Shown here: positions 8,540-16,306 of the stretch, in pieces
How positions within the stretch are numbered: position 1 is the first letter of the stretch
How the letters are laid out: the number at the start of each line of letters is the position of its first letter
Source: Luteibacter rhizovicinus DSM 16549
Lineage (GTDB): Bacteria > Pseudomonadota > Gammaproteobacteria > Xanthomonadales > Rhodanobacteraceae
NCBI RefSeq assembly: GCF_001887595.1
Contig: NZ_CP017480.1
Coordinates: forward strand, 3,438,001 to 3,502,000
Direction of reading: 5' to 3'
DNA length: 64,000 nucleotides
The notes under the pieces: model-generated
What the model was told of the DNA's origin: nothing
What the model saw: only the letters and a program-made list of their open reading frames with translations
Databases searched by the model: none
Translations under genes and position numbers: made by a program

Positions 8540-10427
8540 GTTCATAGGCATCATCCATCCACGTACGGCGGTCGTCGCGCACGACCTTGCCATGGCGGCT
8601 CTCGCGTGGTGGATCGCCAAGACGCTGCGCTACGCCCTCATGCCCGATCTGGCGCCGGTGACCTACCTGCCGATGGAATTCCCGATCGTCCTGCTGGTCC
8701 AGGGCGCGGTGTTCAACTGGACCGGTCTCTATAAGGGCGTGTGGCGATTCGCCAGCCTTCCCGACCTGTGGAACATCATCCGCGCGACGGTGATCGGCGC
8801 GCTGATCATCGGCCTGGCCATGGTCATGTATGCGCGCCTCGACGGCGTGCCTCGCTCGGTGCTCCTGGTCTATCCCGTCGTGCTCGTCGTCCTGCTGGGC
8901 CTGCCGCGCCTGAGCTACCGGTTCTGGAAGGACAGCCGGATCGACCTGTTCCAGTCGGCACCGACCAAGCGGGTCCTGATCGTCGGCGCGGATCGCGCCG
9001 GTGAGGCGCTCTCGCGCGATCTACGTCGCGACAGCCGTTACAGCGTCATCGGTTTCGTCGACGACAACATGGCCCTGCGTGGTGCGCAGATCGGCGGCAT
9101 CCCCGTGCTCGGCACGGTGGATCAGCTGGCCGAGCTGTCCAAGGCCGTGGCCGTGCAGATGCTGCTCATCGCCGTGCCCGGTGCCACGACCGCGCAGATG
9201 CGCCGCATCGTCGCCTTCTGCGAGAGCACGGGCCTGCCGTTCCGTACCGTGCCGCGCCTGGAAGACGTCGTCGCCGGGCGCGCCCAGTTCAACGAGATCA
9301 AGGAAGTGGCGATCGAGGATCTTCTCGGCCGCGATGCCGTGGAACTCGACTGGACCGCCATCCGCGAGAACATCAGTGGTCGTCGCGTCCTGGTGACCGG
9401 CGGCGGCGGGTCGATCGGCTCGGAGCTCTGCCGACAGGTCGCGCGCCTGGGCGCCAGCTCGCTGACCGTGGTCGAGATGTCCGAGTACAACCTCTACCGC
9501 ATCGGCCAGGAGCTGACGTCGGCCTACCCGGAGCTGATTTTCAACGGGGTGCTCGCCGATGCGCGCGAGACGGTGGCGATCAACCGCCTGTTTGAAGAGA
9601 CCCAGCCGCAGATCGTCTTCCACGCATCCGCGTACAAGCACGTGCCGATGCTCCAGGGCCAGTTGCGTGAAGCCTTCCGCAACAACGTCATGGGCACGCG
9701 GGTGGTCGCCAATGCCGCCGTTCGTTGTGGCGTCGAATCCTTCGTGCTGATTTCCACCGACAAGGCCGTGAACCCGACCTCGGTCATGGGCGCCTGCAAG
9801 CGCATGGCGGAAATCTGGTGCCAGAACCTCGCGGCACACACGCCTACACGTTTCATCACCGTTCGTTTCGGTAACGTGCTCGACTCCGCCGGTTCGGTGG
9901 TCCCCTTGTTCCGCCGGCAGATTCGCCAGGGTGGACCATTGACGATCACCCATCCGGAGATTTCGCGTTACTTCATGACCATTCCCGAAGCCTGCCAGTT
10001 GATCCTGCAGGCGGCGAGCCTGGGCAAGGGGGGCGAGATCTTTGCGCTCGACATGGGCGATCCGGTCAAGATCCGCGACCTCGCCGAACAGATGATCCGT
10101 CTGGCCGGCAAGCGTCCCGGCTCCGACATCCAGATCGTCTATACCGGCCTGCGCTCGGGCGAGAAGCTGTTCGAGGAACTGTTCCACCCGTTGGAAAACT
10201 ACACGAGCACCACCCACGCCAAGATCTTCCAGGCGCAACATCGCCAGGTGTCGTGGGAGATGCTGCAGACCCAGCTGGCTCGCGCCGAAGAGGCCGCGGC
10301 CACGTTCGATGAAGAGACCCTGCGTCGCTGCGTGTCGCAACTGCTGCCTTCGTTCCGCTGGAGCGACGCGCAGGCCGACAACGTCGTGCCGCTTCGCCGA
10401 AACGAAAACGGAGACATCGCATCATGA
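8526..10427 (+). CDS. CapD/WbpM-type nucleoside-diphosphate-sugar epimerase/dehydratase
   Basis: This 633-residue membrane enzyme belongs to the long FlaA1/WbpM/CapD family, normally UDP-GlcNAc 4,6-dehydratases that make deoxy-sugars for surface glycans. The N-terminal third has several membrane helices. A first nucleotide-binding fold starts near residue 148 (RVLIVGADRAGEA) and the catalytic Rossmann fold near 287 (VLVTGGGGSIGSE). The active-site stretch STDKAVNPTSVMGACKR keeps the MxxxK arrangement of this family in place of YxxxK. The ATG at 8526 has AAGGGAG just upstream. It overlaps both neighbours and is coupled to galU by ATGA. Confidence 0.9.
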   Translation: MFLRKFIGIIHPRTAVVAHDLAMAALAWWIAKTLRYALMPDLAPVTYLPMEFPIVLLVQGAVFNWTGLYKGVWRFASLPDLWNIIRATVIGALIIGLAMVMYARLDGVPRSVLLVYPVVLVVLLGLPRLSYRFWKDSRIDLFQSAPTKRVLIVGADRAGEALSRDLRRDSRYSVIGFVDDNMALRGAQIGGIPVLGTVDQLAELSKAVAVQMLLIAVPGATTAQMRRIVAFCESTGLPFRTVPRLEDVVAGRAQFNEIKEVAIEDLLGRDAVELDWTAIRENISGRRVLVTGGGGSIGSELCRQVARLGASSLTVVEMSEYNLYRIGQELTSAYPELIFNGVLADARETVAINRLFEETQPQIVFHASAYKHVPMLQGQLREAFRNNVMGTRVVANAAVRCGVESFVLISTDKAVNPTSVMGACKRMAEIWCQNLAAHTPTRFITVRFGNVLDSAGSVVPLFRRQIRQGGPLTITHPEISRYFMTIPEACQLILQAASLGKGGEIFALDMGDPVKIRDLAEQMIRLAGKRPGSDIQIVYTGLRSGEKLFEELFHPLENYTSTTHAKIFQAQHRQVSWEMLQTQLARAEEAAATFDEETLRRCVSQLLPSFRWSDAQADNVVPLRRNENGDIAS

Positions 10428-11299
10428 CCCAACCCCTGCGCAAGGTCGTATTTCCCGTCGCTGGCCTCGGTACGCGCTTCCTCCCGGCGACCAAGGTAGT
10501 AGCGAAGGAAATGCTGCCCGTGCTCGATCGTCCGCTCATCCAGTACGCCGTGGACGAGGCCGTCGACGCGGGTGCCGACACGCTGGTGTTCGTCACCAAC
10601 CGTTACAAGCACGCCATCGCGGATTACTTCGACAAGGCGTACGAGCTCGAAGAGAAGCTGGCCGAGAAGAACAAGGAAGAGCTGCTGTCGATCCTGCGCG
10701 GCATCCTTCCGCGTCACGTGCGTTGCGTCTTCGTCACCCAGCCGGAGGCACTCGGCCTGGGCGACGCCGTCCTGCGCGCCGCGCCGGTGATCGGCGACGA
10801 GCGCTTCGGCGTCATGCTTCCGGACGACCTGATCTGGAACAAGGGCAAGGGCGCGCTGCGCCAGATGGCTGAAGTGGCCGACAAATACGACGCCGGCGTC
10901 ATCGCGGTGGAAGAGGTGCCGGAGAAGGACACCGACAAGTACGGCATCGTCGATGCGACCGAGCAGGTGGACGACCGCTCCACCGTGATCAAGCACATGG
11001 TCGAGAAGCCGAAGCCGGCCGACGCGCCGTCGACGCTCGCCGTGGTCGGTCGCTACGTCCTGCCCGGCAACATCTTCGAATACCTGCGCAACACGCGCGA
11101 AGGCGCCGGTGGCGAGATCCAGCTGACCGACGCCATCGAAGACCTGTTGAAGGCCAAGGGCAAGGTGCTTGCCTATCGCTTCGAAGGCACGCGCTTCGAT
11201 TGCGGCAACAAGGCCGGCCTCGTGCGCGCCACGATGGCCATGGCCCTGGAAGACCCGAAGCTCGCCCCGATCGTCCGCGAGTTCGCCAACAAGGCCTAG
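10424..11299 (+). CDS. galU: UTP-glucose-1-phosphate uridylyltransferase
   Basis: GalU makes UDP-glucose, the precursor for LPS core, exopolysaccharide and trehalose. The 291-residue protein carries the nucleotidyltransferase signature AGLGTRFLPATK at residues 13-24, followed by KEMLPVLDRPLIQYAVDEA and the sugar-binding VEKPKPADAPS. It starts in the ATGA that ends the dehydratase gene, so it is the last member of the lapA-galU unit. A repeat element and then a hairpin terminator follow. Confidence 0.96.
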   Translation: MTQPLRKVVFPVAGLGTRFLPATKVVAKEMLPVLDRPLIQYAVDEAVDAGADTLVFVTNRYKHAIADYFDKAYELEEKLAEKNKEELLSILRGILPRHVRCVFVTQPEALGLGDAVLRAAPVIGDERFGVMLPDDLIWNKGKGALRQMAEVADKYDAGVIAVEEVPEKDTDKYGIVDATEQVDDRSTVIKHMVEKPKPADAPSTLAVVGRYVLPGNIFEYLRNTREGAGGEIQLTDAIEDLLKAKGKVLAYRFEGTRFDCGNKAGLVRATMAMALEDPKLAPIVREFANKA

Positions 11300-11308
11300 T
11301 CAGCCCCC

Positions 11309-11409
11309 TGTAGGAGCCGATTCACCTGTGGGAGCCGATTCATCGGCGATCCCGCGGCAGCGGGCCAGGTTGTGGCAAGCGCCCCATCGCCGCTGAAGCG
11401 GCTCCCACA
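11309..11409. repeat. REP-pair element 2, with a partly duplicated left arm
   Basis: A truncated left arm (TGTAGGAGCCGATTCACC) is followed directly by a full one (TGTGGGAGCCGATTCATCGG...), then the CCCGCGGCAGCGGG hairpin. The right arm is of the other subtype (GCCGCTGAAGCGGC) and ends CCCACA at 11409. The element lies between galU and its terminator. Confidence 0.85.
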
Positions 11410-11418
11410 AAAAGTCAC

Positions 11419-11446
11419 GAAGGGCCCGCAGCAATGCGGGCCCTTC
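11419..11446. terminator. Convergent terminator hairpin between galU and the amidase
   Basis: A 12-bp perfect stem (GAAGGGCCCGCA at 11419-11430 with its complement at 11435-11446) closes on a GCAA tetraloop. It has no long T-run on either strand. It sits where two convergent genes end, so it may serve both. Confidence 0.7.
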
Positions 11447-11450
11447 CATG

Positions 11451-13034
11451 TCAGCGAATCGGCAAGGTCGGCAGGAACCGCGGTCGCCGGTAGGCGTTGG
11501 CTTTTTGCTCGACACCATACGCGATTGCGATCAACGTAGGTTCGCTCCACTTCGCACTAAAGAACACCACGCCCACCGGCAACTCATGGGCGAAGTCGAC
11601 GGGCAGGGTGATCGACGGATAGCCCGAGATCGCCGCCGGTGCCGACACGCCGCCGACGGTCGGATCACCGCTGACGACATGATCGCCGAGCACGAGATCG
11701 TTGACGAACGCCGGTCCCCAGCTGGGAGCGAGCAGGGCGTCGAGATGATCCTTCGCCAGCGCCGCGTCGATCCCCTCGGGGCCGGCGAGGCGTTGGTTGC
11801 GGTCGCGGATCTGAAGGTAGGTCGGGTCGCTTAGGTCGGCCTTGGCCTGTGCCTGCAAGAACAGCTCCTGGCCGAACCACGGCATCTCTCTCGCTGCCTC
11901 GCGATCGTTGAAAGCGATGAGATCGGCCAGCGTCTTCATCGGCTGGTCCGGGCGGGTGGCAAGGTAGGCGTTGATGTCGTGCTTGAATTCGTACAGCAGC
12001 ACGTCGAGCTCGTGTTCGCTCAGTTCCTTCAGGTGCGGAATCTCGACCGGGTCGACGACGGTCGCACCCTGCGCCTTGAGGATGGCGATCGTTTTCTCCA
12101 GGGCGCGATCCGCATTCGGTTCGATGCCGGCCAGTTCGCGCACGACACCGATATGCTTGCCGCGCAGCGCGTTCGGGTCGAGGAACTTCGTATAGTCAGT
12201 GGCGTGCTTGTCGGCGTCCTTCGTGGCGGGATCGCGCGGATCGCTGCCGGCGATCGCGCTGAGCACCGTGGCCGCATCGGCGACGCTGCGCGCCATCGGA
12301 CCGGCCGTGTCCTGGCTGTGCGAGATGGGGATGATGCCCGTGCGGCTGACCAGCCCGACGGTAGGCTTGATCCCGACCAGACCGGTCATCGACGCCGGGC
12401 AGATGATCGAGCCATCGGTCTCGCTGCCAATCGCCACGGTGGCCAGGCCGGCGGCGACCGCGGAACCCGAGCCGGCGCTCGAACCGCAGGCGTTGCGGTC
12501 GAGCACGTAAGGATTGACCGTGAGCCCGCCGCGTCCCGTCCAGCCACTGGTGGCGTGGTTGCTACGCATGTTGGCCCACTCGCTGAGGTTGGTCTTGCCG
12601 AGGATGATGGCGCCCGCCTTTCGCAGCTTTGCCGCGACCGCCGAATCGTGCGGTGCCGGCTTGCCCGCCAAGGCGAGGGATCCGGCCGTGGTCTGCATGC
12701 GGTCGCCGGTGTCGATGTTGTCCTTGAGCAGGATGGGAATGCCGGCGAGTGGGCCGGTCTTGCCCGACTTACGCGCGATGTCCAAGGCATCGGGATTGGT
12801 TTCGAGCACGGCGTTGACCGTCGGCCCCGCCTTGTCGATCGTCGCGATGCGCGAGAGGAAGAGGGCAGTGAGCCCTTCGGGCGTCAGCGCTCCCGAGGCA
12901 TAGGCCTGGCGAACGGTGGCGATCGACGCGAAGGCATCGTCCTGGTTCGCGTCGCGCGCCTGCGCGGCGCCGGTGGACAACGAGACGGCAAGGGCCAGCG
13001 TCAGTGCGGCCGGCCTGATCCATACATGCTGCAT
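11451..13034 (-). CDS. Exported amidase (amidase signature family)
   Basis: The 527-residue protein belongs to the amidase-signature family, which hydrolyses carboxamides with a Ser-cisSer-Lys triad. The Lys is in LLKDNIDT, and the serines lie in CGSSAGSGSAVAAG, the family's Gly/Ser-rich core, followed by ETDGSIICPAS. A Sec signal peptide covers about residues 1-26 (ALTLALAVSLSTGAAQA), so it acts outside the cytoplasm, unlike GatA, to which the core is related. The start at 13034 is followed immediately by the signal peptide. The natural substrate is unknown. It is divergent from the cytochrome gene at 13142. Confidence 0.87.
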   Translation of the reverse strand: MQHVWIRPAALTLALAVSLSTGAAQARDANQDDAFASIATVRQAYASGALTPEGLTALFLSRIATIDKAGPTVNAVLETNPDALDIARKSGKTGPLAGIPILLKDNIDTGDRMQTTAGSLALAGKPAPHDSAVAAKLRKAGAIILGKTNLSEWANMRSNHATSGWTGRGGLTVNPYVLDRNACGSSAGSGSAVAAGLATVAIGSETDGSIICPASMTGLVGIKPTVGLVSRTGIIPISHSQDTAGPMARSVADAATVLSAIAGSDPRDPATKDADKHATDYTKFLDPNALRGKHIGVVRELAGIEPNADRALEKTIAILKAQGATVVDPVEIPHLKELSEHELDVLLYEFKHDINAYLATRPDQPMKTLADLIAFNDREAAREMPWFGQELFLQAQAKADLSDPTYLQIRDRNQRLAGPEGIDAALAKDHLDALLAPSWGPAFVNDLVLGDHVVSGDPTVGGVSAPAAISGYPSITLPVDFAHELPVGVVFFSAKWSEPTLIAIAYGVEQKANAYRRPRFLPTLPIR

Positions 13035-13141
13035 ATGTCTTTTCCCCCTGGCTACGGTGTGGCGACTGCATGCAATCTACCGCATACCCGTGCGTGGCTA
13101 TACTGCATGGGCCTAGCCAATGGATCGCCAGGGAGTGCCAC

Positions 13142-13852
13142 ATGCGTCGTCTTTTTCGCCGGCTGGCCGTCACGGTCGCCGCGTTCTTCGCCATGCAGGC
13201 CATGGCGGCCGACACGCCTCCGGTACCCGACACCCTGGTCCAGCGCATCGCGGCCTGCACCAGTTGCCACGGCGAGCACGGCGAAGGCGGCAGCAACGGC
13301 TTCAATCCGCGCCTGGCCGGCAAGCCAGCGGGCTACCTGCATCGGCAGATGCGGGACTTCCAGCGCGGCCTGCGACACTACCCGATCATGGAATACACCG
13401 TCGGCCCGCTTACCGACGACTACATGCGCGAGATCGCGGAGTACTTCTCGGCTCAGAACGTCCCTTACACCTTGCACGACGTCCCGGCGACGTCGCCGGC
13501 GGCCATGGCGCGGGGTGAGCAGCTGGTCACCAAGGGCGATACCGCGCGCGGCATTCCCCCCTGCATGGCCTGTCACGGCCCGAACCTCACCGGCGTGCAA
13601 CCGGACATCCCCGGGCTTGTCGGCCTGCCTTACGACTACATCAGCGCCCAGTTGGGTTCATGGCGCACGAACACACGGAACACGGTGGCACCGGACTGCA
13701 TGAAGACCATCGTCAGTCGCCTGAGCGATGCGGATATCAGCGCTGTCTCGGCATGGCTGGCCCAACGCCCGGTGCCCGCCGATGCGCATGCGGAGCCGGC
13801 GGGAAGCGTTTCGCCGCCGCTGCGTTGCGGCGTACTGGGAGCCGGGACATGA
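13142..13852 (+). CDS. Diheme cytochrome c, periplasmic
   Basis: This is a 236-residue exported cytochrome c with two class I heme sites, CTSCH near residue 38 and CMACH in the second half, the latter followed by the GPNLTGVQPDIPGL motif. A signal peptide (about residues 1-22, ending AMA) sends it to the periplasm. The ATG at 13142 was chosen because it starts the signal peptide and follows CAGGGAG. The next gene, a triheme cytochrome, begins in the ATGA of its stop. The pair closely resembles the two genes at 51989-52759 and 50766-51992, which head an oxidase operon. Here no oxidase follows. Its electron donor and acceptor are unknown. Confidence 0.88.
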   Translation: MRRLFRRLAVTVAAFFAMQAMAADTPPVPDTLVQRIAACTSCHGEHGEGGSNGFNPRLAGKPAGYLHRQMRDFQRGLRHYPIMEYTVGPLTDDYMREIAEYFSAQNVPYTLHDVPATSPAAMARGEQLVTKGDTARGIPPCMACHGPNLTGVQPDIPGLVGLPYDYISAQLGSWRTNTRNTVAPDCMKTIVSRLSDADISAVSAWLAQRPVPADAHAEPAGSVSPPLRCGVLGAGT

Positions 13853-15069
13853 GTGTCTTCACCCGTCTCCTTGTCGCACTCGCCCTGGTCAGTGCCGCCT
13901 GCTCGGCCAGCGCCGACGACCTCGTCGCGCGCGGCCATTACCTCACGGTCGCTGGCGATTGCGATTCCTGCCATACCGCACGTAACGGCGCGGCGTTCGC
14001 GGGTGGTCACGTCGTGCCGACGCCGTTCGGCGCGATCACTGCACCCAACCTCACACCCGATCATGAAACGGGCCTGGGCGGCTGGACGGCCGAGGATTTT
14101 TACCGTGCGATGCATGCGGGGAAAGGGCACGACGGCACATCGCTCTACCCGGCGTTTCCCTTCACCTCGTACACGAAGGTCACGCGCGCGGACACCGATG
14201 CGATCTTCGCTTACCTGAAGACCCTTCCGCCGGTGAAGCTCGCCCACACCGAGCCCGCCTTGCGCTGGCCGTACAGCATGCGCTCGCTCATGGGCTCCTG
14301 GCGGCTGCTCTACTTCGACGAGGGTGAGTACGCGCCCGATCCGAAACAGTCGGCCGCGTGGAACCGCGGTGCGTATCTCGTGCAAGGCCTGGGGCATTGC
14401 AACGAATGCCACGCGCCGCGCAACACCTTCGGTGCGATGGTCACCGAGCCCTTCCTCGCCGGCGGCCTCGTACCTGTGCAGAACTGGTACGCGCCCGACC
14501 TGTCCATGGGCCCGAACGGCGGCCTGAGCGGCTGGACCGAGGCCGATGTCGTCGCGCTGTTGAAGACCGGCCGCTCGCGCAAGGGCACGGCCTTTGGCCC
14601 CATGGCCGATGTCGTGATCCGGAGCACGCAGCACCTCGACGATGCCGATCTCGCCGCGATGGCCACCTACCTGAAGTCGTTACCCGAGCGCGGAGTGCCC
14701 CGCCAGCGCGAATCCGCGGCAGATGCCGCCGATCTTGCCAAGGCGGGGCAGAAGGTCTATGCCGAGCAATGCGCCGGCTGTCATGCAGCCGATGGGCGCG
14801 GCAAAGGCACGGCCTATCCGCCGCTGGATGGCAATTCGTCCGTCGTCGAGCCGACCGGTATCAACGCCATTCGCATCGTCCTGTCGGGTGGCTTCGCACC
14901 GGGAACAGTCGCCAATCCGCGTCCGTATTCGATGCCGCCGTTCTCGCAGACCTTGTCCGATGACGACGCGGCTGCGGTCGTGACGTACATACGCCAGGCG
15001 TGGTCGAACAAGGCCCCGTCGGTGTCACCGAACGATGTGCGTGCCTACCGCTCGATTCCGGGCGGCTGA
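13849..15069 (+). CDS. Triheme cytochrome c, alcohol/gluconate dehydrogenase subunit type
   Basis: The 406-residue exported protein has three CxxCH sites: CDSCH and CNECH in the first half and CAGCH near residue 307. The layout matches the cytochrome c subunit of membrane alcohol, gluconate and aldehyde dehydrogenases, including LARGHYL-like starts, SLYPAFPFTSYTKVT, and the C-terminal NPRPYSMPPF carrying a Met ligand. It passes electrons to quinone or a terminal oxidase in that family. It is coupled to the diheme gene by ATGA, and no dehydrogenase catalytic subunit is nearby. Its 3' end overlaps the convergent mug gene by 25 bases. Confidence 0.88.
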   Translation: MSVFTRLLVALALVSAACSASADDLVARGHYLTVAGDCDSCHTARNGAAFAGGHVVPTPFGAITAPNLTPDHETGLGGWTAEDFYRAMHAGKGHDGTSLYPAFPFTSYTKVTRADTDAIFAYLKTLPPVKLAHTEPALRWPYSMRSLMGSWRLLYFDEGEYAPDPKQSAAWNRGAYLVQGLGHCNECHAPRNTFGAMVTEPFLAGGLVPVQNWYAPDLSMGPNGGLSGWTEADVVALLKTGRSRKGTAFGPMADVVIRSTQHLDDADLAAMATYLKSLPERGVPRQRESAADAADLAKAGQKVYAEQCAGCHAADGRGKGTAYPPLDGNSSVVEPTGINAIRIVLSGGFAPGTVANPRPYSMPPFSQTLSDDDAAAVVTYIRQAWSNKAPSVSPNDVRAYRSIPGG

Positions 15070-15563
15070 GTCCGCACGAGATCGGCGAGCTCCTGCCAGA
15101 TGCCGGCGTTCCATGAGCGTCGTGCCTGGCCGGAGGGGGAGGGGAGAACGAACAGCTGCGTTCGGCCCCACCTCGCCGGCTGCAAGCCATACGTGAGGGA
15201 TTTTCCAAGCGCGGACGTGCCGGCATGCTTGCTGGTGAAGGCGAGCACGCGGGGGGCGAACGTTTCTATCTTGCTGCGTAACGCGGCCACATCGAAGGCA
15301 CCCACCGGCAGTTCGTTGTCGTTGCCGTAGTGGAACTTGGAAAGGTCCGTGAGGCCGAGTCCATAGGCCGGCATCCGTGCAAACTCAGCGGGCGCGAGGA
15401 GGCGAGGTGTCAGGCCAACCGCGTACACCGTGCGCCAGAACATGTTGCCCGGGTGCGCGTAGTACGCACGATCCTGCGCGGAACGCGTGCCTGCGGCCGT
15501 TCCGCAAAAGACCAGCGACAGGCCTGGCTCGAGCACATCGGGCAGGACGAAGGACTCAGTCAT
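15045..15563 (-). CDS. mug: G:T/U mismatch-specific uracil-DNA glycosylase
   Basis: The 172-residue protein matches the Mug/TDG branch of uracil-DNA glycosylases, which remove U or T mispaired with G and ethenocytosine. The motif LVFCGTAAGTRSA is a variant of the GINPG-type catalytic motif, followed by YYAHPGNMFWRTVY and GLTDLSKFHYG. The segment VLPSPSGQAR is the DNA-wedge/intercalation motif. The ATG at 15563 lies eight bases inside the end of the upstream ATPase gene, and with no visible ribosome-binding site of its own it is probably translated by coupling. An open frame continuing to 16001 is read-through. Confidence 0.85.
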   Translation of the reverse strand: MTESFVLPDVLEPGLSLVFCGTAAGTRSAQDRAYYAHPGNMFWRTVYAVGLTPRLLAPAEFARMPAYGLGLTDLSKFHYGNDNELPVGAFDVAALRSKIETFAPRVLAFTSKHAGTSALGKSLTYGLQPARWGRTQLFVLPSPSGQARRSWNAGIWQELADLVRTQPPGIER

Positions 15564-16236
15564 CGAGGAGAAAATCGGTGTACTGGAAGCGTTCGTCGCG
15601 AAGTACCGATTCGCCACGGACGATGCGCATGTCGTGCGCGAACAGCGGCCCGCCGTAGCTGAGCGTATGGAACTCGCCGTTTTCTCCGCAGGGATCGACG
15701 GACGAAGGCAGCGCATCGAGCAGTGCCTGATCGTAGTCGCGGCCGCAGAAGCTGGCGTCGAGTTGCGTCGTGTCCACGCAGCAGAGCGCCGCCCGGTGTC
15801 CGTCCGCAACGAAGCGACGTCCCAGTGTTGCGGTGTCCTCGCCCCAAAGGGGATAGACGCCGGTCCATCCGCCGATACGCGCGAGCTGCGCTTCGCGATA
15901 CGCACGCACGTCGGCAAGGAACAGGTCGCCGAAGGCGATGTGGGCGAGGGTGGGCCAGCGCTGCCGTGCCGTGTCGAGGGCCCTCGCAAAGGCCTCCTCA
16001 TAGGCGTCGTTGTGGCTGGGCCACGTGAGGACGGCCTCGACTACCGGGAGCCCCAGCGAGGCCGCCTGCGCCGCGAGGACGGTTCGGCGCACGCCATGCA
16101 TGGCGATGCGGTCGTGGTTGGCGGTCACCGTGGTCAGCAGGCCAACGACGCGCCAGGAAGGATCGGCACGCAGGCGTCCGAGCGTCATCAGGCAGTCTTT
16201 GCCGCCGCTCCAGGAAACGATGATCGGGGTGGACAT
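15556..16236 (-). CDS. PP-loop ATPase of the DUF71/diphthine-ammonia ligase family
   Basis: This 226-residue N-type ATP pyrophosphatase has the PP-loop SWSGGKDC at residues 8-15, close to the SGGKDS consensus. It also carries HGVRRTVLAAQA, FGDLFLADVRAYRE and GENGEFHTLSYGGP, the last being diagnostic of the DUF71/Dph6-like family. Eukaryotic Dph6 amidates diphthine on EF2. Bacteria lack that substrate, so the bacterial role is unknown. It overlaps mug by eight bases on the same strand, and the two are probably one transcript. Confidence 0.85.
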   Translation of the reverse strand: MSTPIIVSWSGGKDCLMTLGRLRADPSWRVVGLLTTVTANHDRIAMHGVRRTVLAAQAASLGLPVVEAVLTWPSHNDAYEEAFARALDTARQRWPTLAHIAFGDLFLADVRAYREAQLARIGGWTGVYPLWGEDTATLGRRFVADGHRAALCCVDTTQLDASFCGRDYDQALLDALPSSVDPCGENGEFHTLSYGGPLFAHDMRIVRGESVLRDERFQYTDFLLDD

Positions 16237-16306
16237 GCCGGCACTTTACCTCGCTCTTGCTGCACCACAACATTATGTGGACATACCGGCCGCTAGGCTG
16301 GAAACC

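Noticed and set aside
15045..16001. 318-codon minus-strand frame as one protein
   Set aside because: Only the last 172 codons are Mug. The upstream part is out of frame with, and overlaps, the DUF71 gene. The ATG at 15563 is the real start.
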